Source: Aureibacter tunicatorum
GTDB taxonomy: Bacteria > Bacteroidota > Bacteroidia > Cytophagales > Cyclobacteriaceae
Length of the DNA: 64,000 bases
Assembly: GCF_036492635.1 (NCBI RefSeq)
Contig: NZ_AP025305.1
Location: 992,001 to 1,056,000, forward strand
Direction: 5' to 3'
Positions 1 to 8,882 of the stretch are shown here, piece after piece (position 1 is the first letter of the stretch; each line of letters opens with the position of its first letter). Under the pieces are notes generated by a model. That model searched no databases. It had not been told where the DNA came from and saw only the letters and a list, made by a program, of their open reading frames with translations. Made by a program: the position numbers and the translations under genes.

Positions 1-1
1 T

Positions 2-421
2 GGAGGTTGCATTTACTACATCACGCATGAGGAGTTTGCAAGAGAGGATGAGCTTAGATACAGCGTTTGCGATGACGAGCCGTTGGATGTTCAGTGCGAT
101 CAGGCGGATGTAAGGATTTACATCGAGCCTCAGGAGTTGGGTTCTCATAACATCATCACTCCAAATGGCGACGGAGTGAATGACTACTTCAAGATCAAGG
201 GAATTGGCGCTTACCCTCAGAACAGGTTGAGAGTATATAACCGCTGGGGCAACTTGGTTTATGAGCAGGAGAATTACCGCAACACCTTCAACGGCTATGC
301 GAACTCGCTGACGGTGGGTCAGGACTTTAGATTGCCGAAGGGTACTTACTTCTACATATTCGAGTATCCGGAGACTGAAGGCAAAAATAATATCACCGGC
401 TATATCTACATTGCGGAGTAG
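2..421 (+). CDS. C-terminal part of a secreted protein with a gliding-motility-type (type B) T9SS sorting domain
   Basis: The reading frame is already open at the left edge, so this is only the last 139 codons of a larger gene. The residues from about position 37 on (ITPNGDGVND, then LRVYNRWGNLVYE and LPKGTYFYIFEY) are the typical gliding-motility-associated C-terminal domain found at the end of very large Bacteroidota surface proteins. From family knowledge this domain sends the protein through the type IX secretion system and is of the type B class, which is recognised together with SprF/PorP-like partners. The protein ends GYIYIAE, close to the usual end of the domain. What the exported portion does cannot be seen here. 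A strong terminator follows directly. Confidence 0.9.
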   Translation, partial: GGCIYYITHEEFAREDELRYSVCDDEPLDVQCDQADVRIYIEPQELGSHNIITPNGDGVNDYFKIKGIGAYPQNRLRVYNRWGNLVYEQENYRNTFNGYANSLTVGQDFRLPKGTYFYIFEYPETEGKNNITGYIYIAE

Positions 422-444
422 CCGCTGTCTTTCGATAGATGATC

Positions 445-475
445 ATGCCGCTTTCTTAGGAGAGCGGCATTTTTT
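445..475 (+). terminator. Rho-independent terminator of the type B T9SS protein gene
   Basis: An 8-bp perfect stem (ATGCCGCT / AGCGGCAT) with a 10-nt loop is followed at once by a T run. It lies 24 nt after the stop codon of the left-edge gene. It separates that gene from the convergent acetyltransferase gene. Confidence 0.85.
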
Positions 476-499
476 GTTTAAGGACAAGAGGACTATAGA

Positions 500-1357
500 T
501 TAGCCGATATTGAGGGAGCAGAATCCGAAAGTTTTGGTGATATCGTAGTTGGGAATGCCTTGTGTATAAAGACGCATGGTTTCAAAACTAATTCTATGTT
601 CATAACTTGACGCAAGAAGGATTGAGTCATGATTGTATTCTGGAATGTCAATGCTGAAAATTTGACTGGGAATATGAGCTGACAAGGCTTCGAGTAAGAT
701 TTTAGCTATATGCTTGTCATTTGCGGCAAAAGGGCCCACTCGATAGCCGAAAGTGGATGGCCTTAAGTAGGCAATTCCTTTAATTTGATCATTTTCTGAA
801 AATGCATATCCTATAGTGCCTTGTTGAACAGTCCATTGCTTAAGTAAATTGTATCTTGAGACTGGATGAGCTAAATGATCATATTCAACGACTTTGTCTA
901 TGTCGTTAAAAGCAATGCGTGATAAATTGGGGTGGAAGTTTCCAGTTTTAGGCGCTATGCATTCATAACTAATTGTCTTATGAGCTTTTTGAAAGCCAAG
1001 TTTTTCATAGGTTGGCAGCATGTGCATCAATACCTCGCTGCCCAAATTTCTGTTGCCAGCGTGTTCGAGTTGTTTGTCGAGCATTGATTTTCCAACTCCG
1101 TTTTTTCGATATTTTGGGTCTACTAGCAAATACCCGCTGAAACTATAGTTTTCGTCGTAATTAAAGGTTGCGGCAGATGCAATAGGAATATTGTTTTGAA
1201 AACAAATGAAGATATCATTTTCGAAAGTGTTATGAAAAACTTCGAGATCGTGAATACCAGAGTTCCATGCTTCTTGCCTTGCTAGTTTTAAAATGAAAGG
1301 AAGATCTTTAAGTTCAGCAACTTTTATAATATTTTCAGTATTGTTCATGCAGTTCAA
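500..1357 (-). CDS. GNAT family N-acetyltransferase with YitH-type C-terminal domain
   Basis: A 285-residue protein with an N-terminal GNAT fold. The acetyl-CoA pyrophosphate-binding loop is visible as LLVDPKYRKNGVGKSML (residues about 76-92, R-x-x-G-x-G type), followed by the YEKLGFQ segment usual for strand 5 of GNATs. The C-terminal half resembles the second domain of YitH-like acetyltransferases. The substrate is unknown. Two starts are possible (ATG at 1357 or, three codons on, at 1348); the second gives MNNTENI and I cannot decide between them. It follows the SprT-like gene on the same strand with a gap of about 50 nt, so the two may be cotranscribed. Confidence 0.8.
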   Translation of the reverse strand: MNCMNNTENIIKVAELKDLPFILKLARQEAWNSGIHDLEVFHNTFENDIFICFQNNIPIASAATFNYDENYSFSGYLLVDPKYRKNGVGKSMLDKQLEHAGNRNLGSEVLMHMLPTYEKLGFQKAHKTISYECIAPKTGNFHPNLSRIAFNDIDKVVEYDHLAHPVSRYNLLKQWTVQQGTIGYAFSENDQIKGIAYLRPSTFGYRVGPFAANDKHIAKILLEALSAHIPSQIFSIDIPEYNHDSILLASSYEHRISFETMRLYTQGIPNYDITKTFGFCSLNIG

Positions 1358-1408
1358 TACACAAATTCAAAGCCATGAAGGTTGAAAGCGATATTTTGCT
1401 TAATGAAT

Positions 1409-2242
1409 TTATATTTTCTCAACCAATGCGTCTTTGTGAATTAAGTATTGGACTTGGGATCTCTGTTCCGTGCAAAGCACTCTGGTTCTTCTCAATTTAT
1501 TTTTTTCATAGGTTTTTTCACCTAACTTGAAAAGCATGCCATCAGGAATGTTGATCAATTTTTGTCTGCGTTGTTTTTTTTCTATGATAAGCTCTTTGAG
1601 ACTCTCTGGAGTTTTGCCATTATGTTTATGGACTTCGGCTAATGGTGAGAATAGCAGTTTGGCATTGTCATTTAATCTTGTGCAAAGGTATCTGGTTCTA
1701 CGCTTGTGCTGTTTTAGATAAATATCATTTCTGTAAGCGAAAGTTTCTCCATCCAGTATTTCTTCTAAAAAGAGCGTCTCTTTCAGGGATGTTGAAGCTT
1801 GGTCGAAAGATTTTAAGGCTTTCATTAGATTTACATCAGATGTGCTGCTAGCCTTGGGATTTTTCATGTGAAAGGTCAAAGGAATAAGAATTTCTTCGGG
1901 AAAAACACTAGTGGTCAATAATGGCTGCATCAATTGTGAAAAAGCGCTTTTCCACTCTTTGCCATGAGGGGATGCAATGTAATTGTATTTTACTTTGGTT
2001 ATCAAATGGGCGTATTCATGGATATAGGTGATCAAGAATGCATAAATATTCTGACTCCCATTTACTGAAATAGAATGCGTTTTGTATCTGGGGTCAAATC
2101 TGTAATCTCCTAGTTTCGTTACTCGATCTTTGGCGACTTTGAAGTTGAATGGCTGCTTTTCCCAAAGTTGAACGCAATATTCAAGCGAGGCTTTGGGAAT
2201 GTATTTTTGTAAAATATTTAAGAAACTTTCACTAGATGGCAT
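1409..2242 (-). CDS. SprT-like domain zinc protein
   Basis: A 277-residue protein with the zinc-metallopeptidase motif HEYAH at residues 75-79 and a third ligand candidate at H93 in SPHGKEW, an arrangement typical of SprT/SprTN-type domains. The C-terminal half is basic and carries two related segments (KRRTRYLCTR and KLRRTRVLCTE), so it may bind nucleic acid or form a second small fold. The eukaryotic relative SPRTN degrades DNA-protein crosslinks; bacterial SprT-like proteins are mostly uncharacterised, so the true substrate is unknown. The gene lies downstream of the AGCS transporter but is separated from it by a terminator hairpin. Confidence 0.8.
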   Translation of the reverse strand: MPSSESFLNILQKYIPKASLEYCVQLWEKQPFNFKVAKDRVTKLGDYRFDPRYKTHSISVNGSQNIYAFLITYIHEYAHLITKVKYNYIASPHGKEWKSAFSQLMQPLLTTSVFPEEILIPLTFHMKNPKASSTSDVNLMKALKSFDQASTSLKETLFLEEILDGETFAYRNDIYLKQHKRRTRYLCTRLNDNAKLLFSPLAEVHKHNGKTPESLKELIIEKKQRRQKLINIPDGMLFKLGEKTYEKNKLRRTRVLCTEQRSQVQYLIHKDALVEKI

Positions 2243-2301
2243 GGGCCTTTTTTACTCAAAATAAGCTTTTGAAATTGAAATGTCAAAATTCAAATAAAAT
2301 G

Positions 2302-2332
2302 AAAAAGCCTCATGAGTTCTCACAAGGCTTTC
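2302..2332 (-). terminator. Terminator downstream of the AGCS symporter gene
   Basis: AAAGCCT pairs with AGGCTTT around an inner TGAG/CTCA stem, and on the minus strand the hairpin is followed by a T run. It lies 23 nt after the stop codon of the symporter gene and before the SprT-like gene. Confidence 0.75.
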
Positions 2333-2354
2333 CAATAATATTTTGTTTGTATGT

Positions 2355-3818
2355 TTATGCATATTCTTTGATTTCACCAGTTTTCAATTTGGCGAAATAT
2401 GCGTCAAGGTCTTTCTTCAATTCAGGAGCAAACATATACAGTCCGAATACATTAGGAATACACATGCTGAAAATCATGCAATCACTGAATCTAAACACGT
2501 CACCTAAAGTTACGGTGGATCCAAGGATAATTGTAAGGCAGAAGATAAACTTGAAAATCATTTCTGATTGTCTTGTTTCTCCAAATAGAAAAGTCCATGC
2601 TTTCAGTCCGTAATATGACCAAGAAATGATTGTTGATAAGGCGAATAGTATTACAGCGAAAGACAATACAGACGGAAACCAACTGATTACACTTCCAAAA
2701 GCTCTTGAAGTAAGCAAAACACCTTCTGTTTGTCCTGTTTGATATTCTCCGGTAATGATGATTACCAAAGCTGTCATGGTACAAACTACTACTGTATCGA
2801 TAACAGGTTCTAATAAAGCTACAATGCCTTCGCTTACAGGCTCATCTGTTTTAGCCGCAGAATGGGCGATGGCAGCAGAACCAATTCCAGCTTCATTGGA
2901 GAAAAATGCTCTTTGAAAGCCGAAAACCATCACACCAAGAAAACCTCCTGAGATTGCAGGAGCGTTGAAGGCTCCGTCAATAATCAGCCATAAGGCGTTT
3001 GGCACTTTATCAATATGGGTGATCAATACAGTCATTACTCCCAAGAAGTAAACACCAACCATGAACGGCACGATCTTGTCAGTAACTTTCGCGATGCTTT
3101 TGATTCCTCCGATGATCACAGCTCCTACAAGTGTCGCCATAATTAATCCGAATACCCATTCGTTGCCATGGAAAAAGCTGTTTTCAGCACCGGTAACCTG
3201 CACAAGTTGTTGTGTCGCTTGGTTTATTTGGAACATATTGGCAGCCCCCATAGCTCCACCTATACATGCTATGGCGAAAAATACCGCAGCCAACTTGCCA
3301 ACGATAGGAAAGCCTCTTTGAGCAAAACCTTTCTGTAGGTAATACATTGGTCCGCCAGATACCTCTCCGTCAGCATGCACATTTCTGTATTTTACAGCAA
3401 GTGTGCACTCTGCGAATTTGTTGGCCATCCCTAGTAGACCTCCCAAAATCATCCAAAACGTAGCGCCTGGTCCCCCGATAGAAACCGCTAATGCTACTCC
3501 GGCAATGTTTCCTATTCCAACTGTACCTGACAAGGCAGTGGTCAAGGCTTGAAAGTGGGAAACTTCTCCAGTGTCGTTAGGATCGTCATATTTACCTCTT
3601 ACAACATCTATGGCATGTTTGAAGCCTCGAATGTTGATAAAGTTGAAATATACAGTGAAAACGATCGAAGCAACCATAAGCCAAACAACCACCAGCGGTA
3701 TGCTGACATTTTCATTTAAACTTATAGAATAAAAAATCGTACTCTCCAGCCAATTCACGAATGCACCAAAATTTTGGTTCATTGTGGATAATAGCATCAT
3801 CCCTCCTAACTGTGCCAT
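2355..3818 (-). CDS. Sodium:alanine/glycine symporter (AGCS family)
   Basis: A 487-residue polytopic inner-membrane protein with about ten or more hydrophobic segments. It carries the family signatures FQALTTALSGTVGIGNIAGV (residues about 88-107) and the later segment FFSNEAGIGSAAIAHSAA. AGCS proteins import alanine or glycine with sodium. Length fits the family. The annotated start may be too early: an AGGAGGG stretch lies just ahead of two consecutive ATG codons at residues 7-8, which could be the real start, although Bacteroidota use such sites little. The gene stands alone, with about 200 nt of untranslated DNA upstream and a terminator behind. Confidence 0.93.
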   Translation of the reverse strand: MAQLGGMMLLSTMNQNFGAFVNWLESTIFYSISLNENVSIPLVVVWLMVASIVFTVYFNFINIRGFKHAIDVVRGKYDDPNDTGEVSHFQALTTALSGTVGIGNIAGVALAVSIGGPGATFWMILGGLLGMANKFAECTLAVKYRNVHADGEVSGGPMYYLQKGFAQRGFPIVGKLAAVFFAIACIGGAMGAANMFQINQATQQLVQVTGAENSFFHGNEWVFGLIMATLVGAVIIGGIKSIAKVTDKIVPFMVGVYFLGVMTVLITHIDKVPNALWLIIDGAFNAPAISGGFLGVMVFGFQRAFFSNEAGIGSAAIAHSAAKTDEPVSEGIVALLEPVIDTVVVCTMTALVIIITGEYQTGQTEGVLLTSRAFGSVISWFPSVLSFAVILFALSTIISWSYYGLKAWTFLFGETRQSEMIFKFIFCLTIILGSTVTLGDVFRFSDCMIFSMCIPNVFGLYMFAPELKKDLDAYFAKLKTGEIKEYA

Positions 3819-4014
3819 AACTTTGAAATTATTTGATTAGTCATAATGCAAGATCAAGTAGACGAAGCATGATCTTGAATGGTGAAATATTAAAGGAATC
3901 AAATTCCCAACTTAATATCAAAGATAAAATTTTATTGAGGGTTTTCGCAAGTCTATTCTGAAGTAATTTAAAAGATAAGTTTATTATTTTGATTTTTAAC
4001 TTTTTTATAAAATA

Positions 4015-4899
4015 TTATTTCGTTAAAATAGATATTCCTTCATTTAATTTTCTAGGTTGATACCCTAGCAGTTTCTTCATTTTATCAACCAAAAGTCCTG
4101 TCTTTAAGGGTCTTGCGGCACGCTGTTGGAAGGTGGATCCGTCAACTGCTGAAATCAAGTTTTTGTCCAATTTGAAAAAATCAGCTGTTATTATTGCCAT
4201 TTCATATGGAGTTAGTAGTTCATCTCCACTGACATTGAAAATTCCTTCTGCTTTTTGTTCAACTATTAATTTGCAACCTTGAGCCAGATCTTCCGCTAGA
4301 GTTGGGGATCTTAACTGGTCAGTAACAAGTTTAAGGGCTTTGCCTTTTTCTAGATTGTCTTTCACCCATAATATGATATTGGATCTGCTCATATCTTGGG
4401 CTTGACCATAGACTAAGACTGTTCTTGCTATAGCCCAATTCAATGTGCTAGAGGTCACAAGCTTTTCAGCTTCAAGTTTAGTCTCTCCATAGTAGTTGAT
4501 AGGATTCGGCTCGGCATTTTCGTCATATGGCCCGTTATTTCCATCAAAAATGAAATCAGTGGAAATATGAAGGAGGAAACAAGAAGCTTTTTCACAAGCT
4601 TCGACAATATATTTTGTCGCATTGACATTCAAATCATAGCAATTGTCTTTTTCGTCTTCGCATTTGTCGACATTAGTCATGGCTGCTGTATGTATTACAG
4701 CATGAGGACTGTATTGATTAATAATTTTATGTACGTCTTCCTCTTTGGTTACATCCAAATCATGATATGCGTAGTTACCTTCATTTAGTCGGTTTCCTCC
4801 TCGCGAGGTGGCTATTAAGTCAACGTTGCTGTCATTAGAGAAAATTTCAACTAATTTTTGGCCTAGAAGTCCATTGCTTCCTGTAATGAGTATTTTCAT
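4015..4899 (-). CDS. RmlD-like NAD(P)-dependent sugar reductase (SDR superfamily)
   Basis: A 294-residue short-chain dehydrogenase/reductase of the extended class. The Rossmann nucleotide-binding motif is GSNGLLG (residues 7-13), and the catalytic pair is visible in the YYGETK (Y-x-x-x-K) segment, preceded by the STDFIFDG segment that supplies the active-site Ser/Thr. Overall it matches dTDP-4-dehydrorhamnose reductase (RmlD), which makes dTDP-L-rhamnose for surface polysaccharide. No rmlA, rmlB or rmlC is adjacent, so the exact substrate is open. Start ATG is clear (MKILITG). It sits downstream of the cyclophilin gene but behind that gene's terminator. Confidence 0.85.
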   Translation of the reverse strand: MKILITGSNGLLGQKLVEIFSNDSNVDLIATSRGGNRLNEGNYAYHDLDVTKEEDVHKIINQYSPHAVIHTAAMTNVDKCEDEKDNCYDLNVNATKYIVEACEKASCFLLHISTDFIFDGNNGPYDENAEPNPINYYGETKLEAEKLVTSSTLNWAIARTVLVYGQAQDMSRSNIILWVKDNLEKGKALKLVTDQLRSPTLAEDLAQGCKLIVEQKAEGIFNVSGDELLTPYEMAIITADFFKLDKNLISAVDGSTFQQRAARPLKTGLLVDKMKKLLGYQPRKLNEGISILTK

Positions 4900-4913
4900 A
4901 GTGAATTAGGCAT

Positions 4914-4944
4914 AAAAAAGCCTTTCTTGAACATCAAGAAAGGC
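4914..4944 (-). terminator. Terminator of the cyclophilin lipoprotein gene
   Basis: A 10-bp perfect stem (GCCTTTCTTG / CAAGAAAGGC) with a 5-nt loop. On the minus strand it runs into six T. It lies between the stop of the cyclophilin gene and the start of the RmlD-like gene. Confidence 0.85.
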
Positions 4945-4964
4945 GAAGTAAGAATAAAATTTAT

Positions 4965-5813
4965 TTAATGAATAAGATTGCCGTATAGTTTGATCAATTT
5001 TTTCTTTTTGATTTCTTCAACTTCGACGCTCATATAGATATCTTCAACTGGCTTGTCCCTGAAACCTGTTTTTTGTTTGGCGATAGAGTCGATGACTGCC
5101 ATGCCTTCCACTACTTGCCCAAAAACGGTATACGCGTCATCCAAATGCGGAACTCCGCCTTCTGTTGTGTAAATGTCGATTCTCTCTTGAGGATAAGGAT
5201 TATCGAGTTCGATATCATATTTTTTTTCAATATCGTCTTTATGCTTAAGCATTAGTTCTATCAAAGCGTCATTGTCTCTTCTGGATTGGAGCTCTGCTAC
5301 TTGCTCTTCCAAATGATTGAACTGAACATCTTCCACTAAATGAGTGAAGTATTTGTAGAGTTTAGGGTAATCGACTTTTTGATCTCTGAGCTCTTTTTCT
5401 GTCCATTTTTTCCCTTGGACTATGTAGAATTGACTTCCGCTGGATTCCTTTTTCGGATTAACTCTGTCGCCTTGTCTGGCAGCTGCAATGGCGCCTCTTC
5501 GATGAATCAATGTGTCCACAAATTCTGCAGAAACGGTATATTCAATTTTTTTATCACTATTAGGCTTTTGATTGACATCTCCGCCTTGAATCATGAATTC
5601 TTGGATGACTCTATGAAAAGTTGTGCTGTCAAATGCTCCGGATTTGGCTAGTTTGATAAAGTTGGCCTTGTGCTTTGGGGTTTGGTCGAATAACACAGCT
5701 TTCATATCTCCATATGGCGTGTGGAAAGTGACTAAATAATCTTTTTCCTTGTCGCAGGAAAAAAGCAAGGCTATTGCGACAACAGCTAGTGTTAGTTGTT
5801 TTAGTATTTTCAT
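4965..5813 (-). CDS. Cyclophilin-type peptidyl-prolyl isomerase lipoprotein
   Basis: A 282-residue lipoprotein: the signal peptide ends in the lipobox LLFSC with C20 as the lipidated residue, so it is likely anchored in the periplasm or outer membrane. The cyclophilin fold is shown by TTFHRVIQEFMIQGGD (catalytic Arg in FHRV), by SGSQFYIVQG, and by the final VFGQVVEGMAVID segment. An insertion of about 70 residues (residues about 145-215, charged and probably helical) splits the fold between its middle and last strands, which makes the protein longer than a plain cyclophilin of about 165 residues. It should help fold exported proteins. It is transcribed alone, with its own terminator. Confidence 0.92.
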   Translation of the reverse strand: MKILKQLTLAVVAIALLFSCDKEKDYLVTFHTPYGDMKAVLFDQTPKHKANFIKLAKSGAFDSTTFHRVIQEFMIQGGDVNQKPNSDKKIEYTVSAEFVDTLIHRRGAIAAARQGDRVNPKKESSGSQFYIVQGKKWTEKELRDQKVDYPKLYKYFTHLVEDVQFNHLEEQVAELQSRRDNDALIELMLKHKDDIEKKYDIELDNPYPQERIDIYTTEGGVPHLDDAYTVFGQVVEGMAVIDSIAKQKTGFRDKPVEDIYMSVEVEEIKKKKLIKLYGNLIH

Positions 5814-6001
5814 TATCCTTTAAAGTTCAATGAGTGTCAGTGTCAAAGTTGAATCAATACTTTCGGTCTCACACAAGAAGAACGGATAATCGTTTAATTC
5901 ATTTTTGACGTTAATATATCAAAAATAAAAAAGTAGGGGGAGTTACAAAAATTTTAAAGCTTTAAAGAAAATATGATTTATCAAATCAAAAGGAAAAGTA
6001 A

Positions 6002-6022
6002 AGGACGCCTAAAAGGCGTCCT
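6002..6022 (-). terminator. Hairpin terminator after the six-hairpin glycosidase gene
   Basis: AGGACGCCT and AGGCGTCCT form a 9-bp perfect stem with a 3-nt loop, 12 nt beyond the glycosidase stop codon. The tract that follows on the minus strand is T-rich but broken (TTACTTTTCCTTTT), so termination may be weaker. Confidence 0.65.
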
Positions 6023-6034
6023 AAGTTTAAAAAA

Positions 6035-8707
6035 TTAGTCGAGTTTGGTGATTTTGACTTGGTCAACCAGAGCACGGTTGACATCTACGTTCATATTTTC
6101 ATTATGAGGGAGAAATTTTAATTGAAGCAAGTGCTTGCCTTTTTTCAACCTCACTTGCTGACTGTTTGATTCAGACCAAGAAGACCACTCATCTTTGCCT
6201 AATTGGGACATGATTATAGCTCCTTCATTGTTGTTGTCGACAATTAAAGAGCGAATTGCGCATTTGTTGTCTGTATTGTATGGACCGCTGCCATTGGAGT
6301 ATCTAAATGAAATTGCATACAATCCATCCTTGTTTATCGTTACCGGAATTTTCACATCTGTGTTTTTGGTTTTAGTCAGTTCGATGAAACCTTTGCCATT
6401 ATATCCTTCATAAGGCAAAGTTGACAGTTTTGCGAATTTTTCTATTTGAAGTATTTGTTCATGGCCTTGAGGAATATAAATCAAAGGCTTGCTAAGGAAT
6501 GATTGATAACCTAATGAGTCAAGCGCCGCAACTTGGTATTCTGTGTATATTTTCGGCAAGTTTATAGTGAACTTGGATTCAATAGACTTGTCAATTACTT
6601 CACCATTGGCAATGAGTTGATAATTTGCAGAAGGATTATAGTTTTCAATTATTATAGAATTTTTATTCAAGCTTACTCTAGGTGTTTTGAGAGTAAAGTG
6701 ATTCGCTTTCGCATTTATTTTACCTTGGTCTTTGATTTGAGAATTCAAGGTAATCTCAATTTTATGACGGCCTTTTATATTTGAGTTAACGAAATGTTGA
6801 CTTTGCTCTTTTCCATTTACCTTGAAAGAATTGATTTGATTTCCAAAACCATTAAGAGTAATATCCAAGACAGCATCTCTATATTTGAAATTGGAGAGTA
6901 TTTTATTGCCTTGATACTGTTCAGGCACTACAGGGGCGAAACTTAATTTATCAGACTCTAGGTTCATGCCGTAAAATACCCTATAGATCATTGCTAAATT
7001 ACCTGCGACACTCCATAGCTGTCGGTCGGAGTTTATGGCAGTATCTCTAAAATCTCCGTTTTCAGCAACCATATTTTCTTTGTTGGTAAGAAACAGTCCA
7101 GCGGCTCTGTAAAGGGAGGCTAAACCTTGATTCAATACTTCGAAGTTTCCTGTTGTCGCTGCGGCCCAGTTCCAATACGCTTGAACAAAAGGTCATATGC
7201 CGTTATTATGATAAGGAAATACATCGGGAATTTGCGGATAGAAACATGTAGCTCCGTATGGAGTCATCGGGACATTGCTGATGGTTTGTTGTGCTTGGGT
7301 GCTGTCAGCGATATCAAAAAGCACTGTAAATGCTTCGCCTAATATTTCCGGCCTTGGATCTAAACTTTGGTATTCTAGTCCATAAAGGTACATTCCATAA
7401 TATCCTTTGGACGGTACCCAAAGATATTCATTCATGCCTTTTTTGATATTTTCTGCTTGTGCAAGATATGCTTCATTGTTTATACCCAGTAATTCTGCCA
7501 TTTCAGCAAGAATTTGATACGTCTGAAAATGAACGGCGTTGGTGCCAAGGCATTCTGAATTGTAGATATCCACATTGGTCATCCAGATAGGGTATTCCTG
7601 AGTTCTCCAATCCAAAAAGGATGATTCACCTTTTCTTAATCCTGTTTTATGATCCACGATTGTTTTTTCATCATCTTTGATGCTGTTATCGATTATTTGG
7701 AAAGCTTTTTCTAGCCAATCCTGATCGCCTGTGGATTTGTATACTTCATAAGCGGCAAGAGCCCATGTGGTTCTATCAGTAGAGACAGGCCAAGCGCCTC
7801 CCGAGCCAGTGTCTTGTATTATTCTGTCTCGTTTGACTTTGCGAAGAAGGCTGTTTTTGGCTATTTCCGGTTCGATCATCGCATAAGCTAACAAGATGCT
7901 ATAGCTTACATCTCTTGTCCATACTCCTGACCATTCTTTGCCAGTTCTGAAAGTGTCGTCATCTTCGGTGTCGAGCACAGTTTCGTCAAGTGAAAGATTG
8001 TAGAGCGCGTCAACCAATACTTGATCTGAATTATATTGAGGAAATTTGGAAATATCATTTTTCAATACCCATTTTTGACTCACAAAATTTCCTTCATTGT
8101 ATGGATTAAGCGTTAAGGTGATTTCATAGATGCCATATTCTCCAGTGGGCTGCAATTTCATGTCTTGACGTCCTTTTAAGTTGTCAAAATCCCAACTCAA
8201 AGGATCTTGAGATCCTGCAATATAGAAACCGTCAAAGTCGCTTTTGAATATCTTGTCGCCTGTAGGGGTAATATAATATCCATGTTGCTCGAATGATTTG
8301 ATGACATTGCTGGCATCCATTTTAATGGTAGCCTTAGTGTTTGGAGAAAGCTTTTTGCCATCAATGCTTCTGCCCATTTCTTCAGGCGATATATCTCCAA
8401 AAGTATATGTAGGATTTGTGTCTCCTATGAGGTACAAATGGTTTTTCCCAGGCGCAAACTCATCGTCTTTGCCATTGATGCTGAACTTGAATTCGATCAG
8501 TGGCGAAAGGTTTTCGTTTGCAGGACTCTGGTAATTTGATATGATTTCTTTTGGAGAAATAGCTATAGCTTCGTACTCTCCTTGCACAACTTTATCGTTA
8601 TAGATTTTGAATTGAGGAGATTCATAAATCGTTGTAGATGTTTTGCTTGGTTGACAACCAGCTAATAAAGCGCAAAAAATAATTGTCTTTGCTATGATAT
8701 GTTTCAT
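6035..8707 (-). pseudogene. Six-hairpin glycosidase-like lipoprotein interrupted by one in-frame UGA
   Basis: Two adjacent reading frames, 8707 to 7193 (504 codons) and the rest down to 6035, are in the same frame and are separated only by a TGA at 7195-7193. The reading continues through the stop as HNNGI-stop-PFVQAYWNWAAATTGN, where a Trp (TGG) would be expected, so a single G-to-A change explains the break. The protein would have 890 residues: lipobox LLAGC (C18), an N-terminal beta-rich domain, an (alpha/alpha)6 six-hairpin barrel with VWTRDVSYSILLA and SSFLDWRTQEYPIWM, a beta-sandwich and a C-terminal CBM35-like module (about residues 760-890). Substrate unknown. The stop falls inside the barrel, so the truncated product should be inactive. 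A sequencing error or a real nonsense mutation are both possible; frame and codons behind the stop look unspoiled, so the event is recent. Confidence 0.8.
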
Positions 8708-8882
8708 AATGAATGTTGTAAAGCAATATTTAACTGTTTAAAAAATCGATATAACCTGTAAAAGTTATGTTTTGAATAAAATTATATACTTAGCCTTAAA
8801 TTTCTAATTTGAGTGAAATACTTTTCCTTATTTAACTATGGAAACGTTTGCGGAAATATTGGTTTGAAATAAGAAAGCCTTT

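Noticed and set aside
2236-2613. A 125-aa plus-strand reading frame over the AGCS gene end
   Set aside because: It overlaps a clearly real minus-strand transporter gene and has no family features.
7193-7195. Selenocysteine or UGA-as-Trp recoding in the glycosidase
   Set aside because: UGA is a normal stop in other genes here, and I see no convincing downstream SECIS-type hairpin, so recoding is less likely than mutation or read error.
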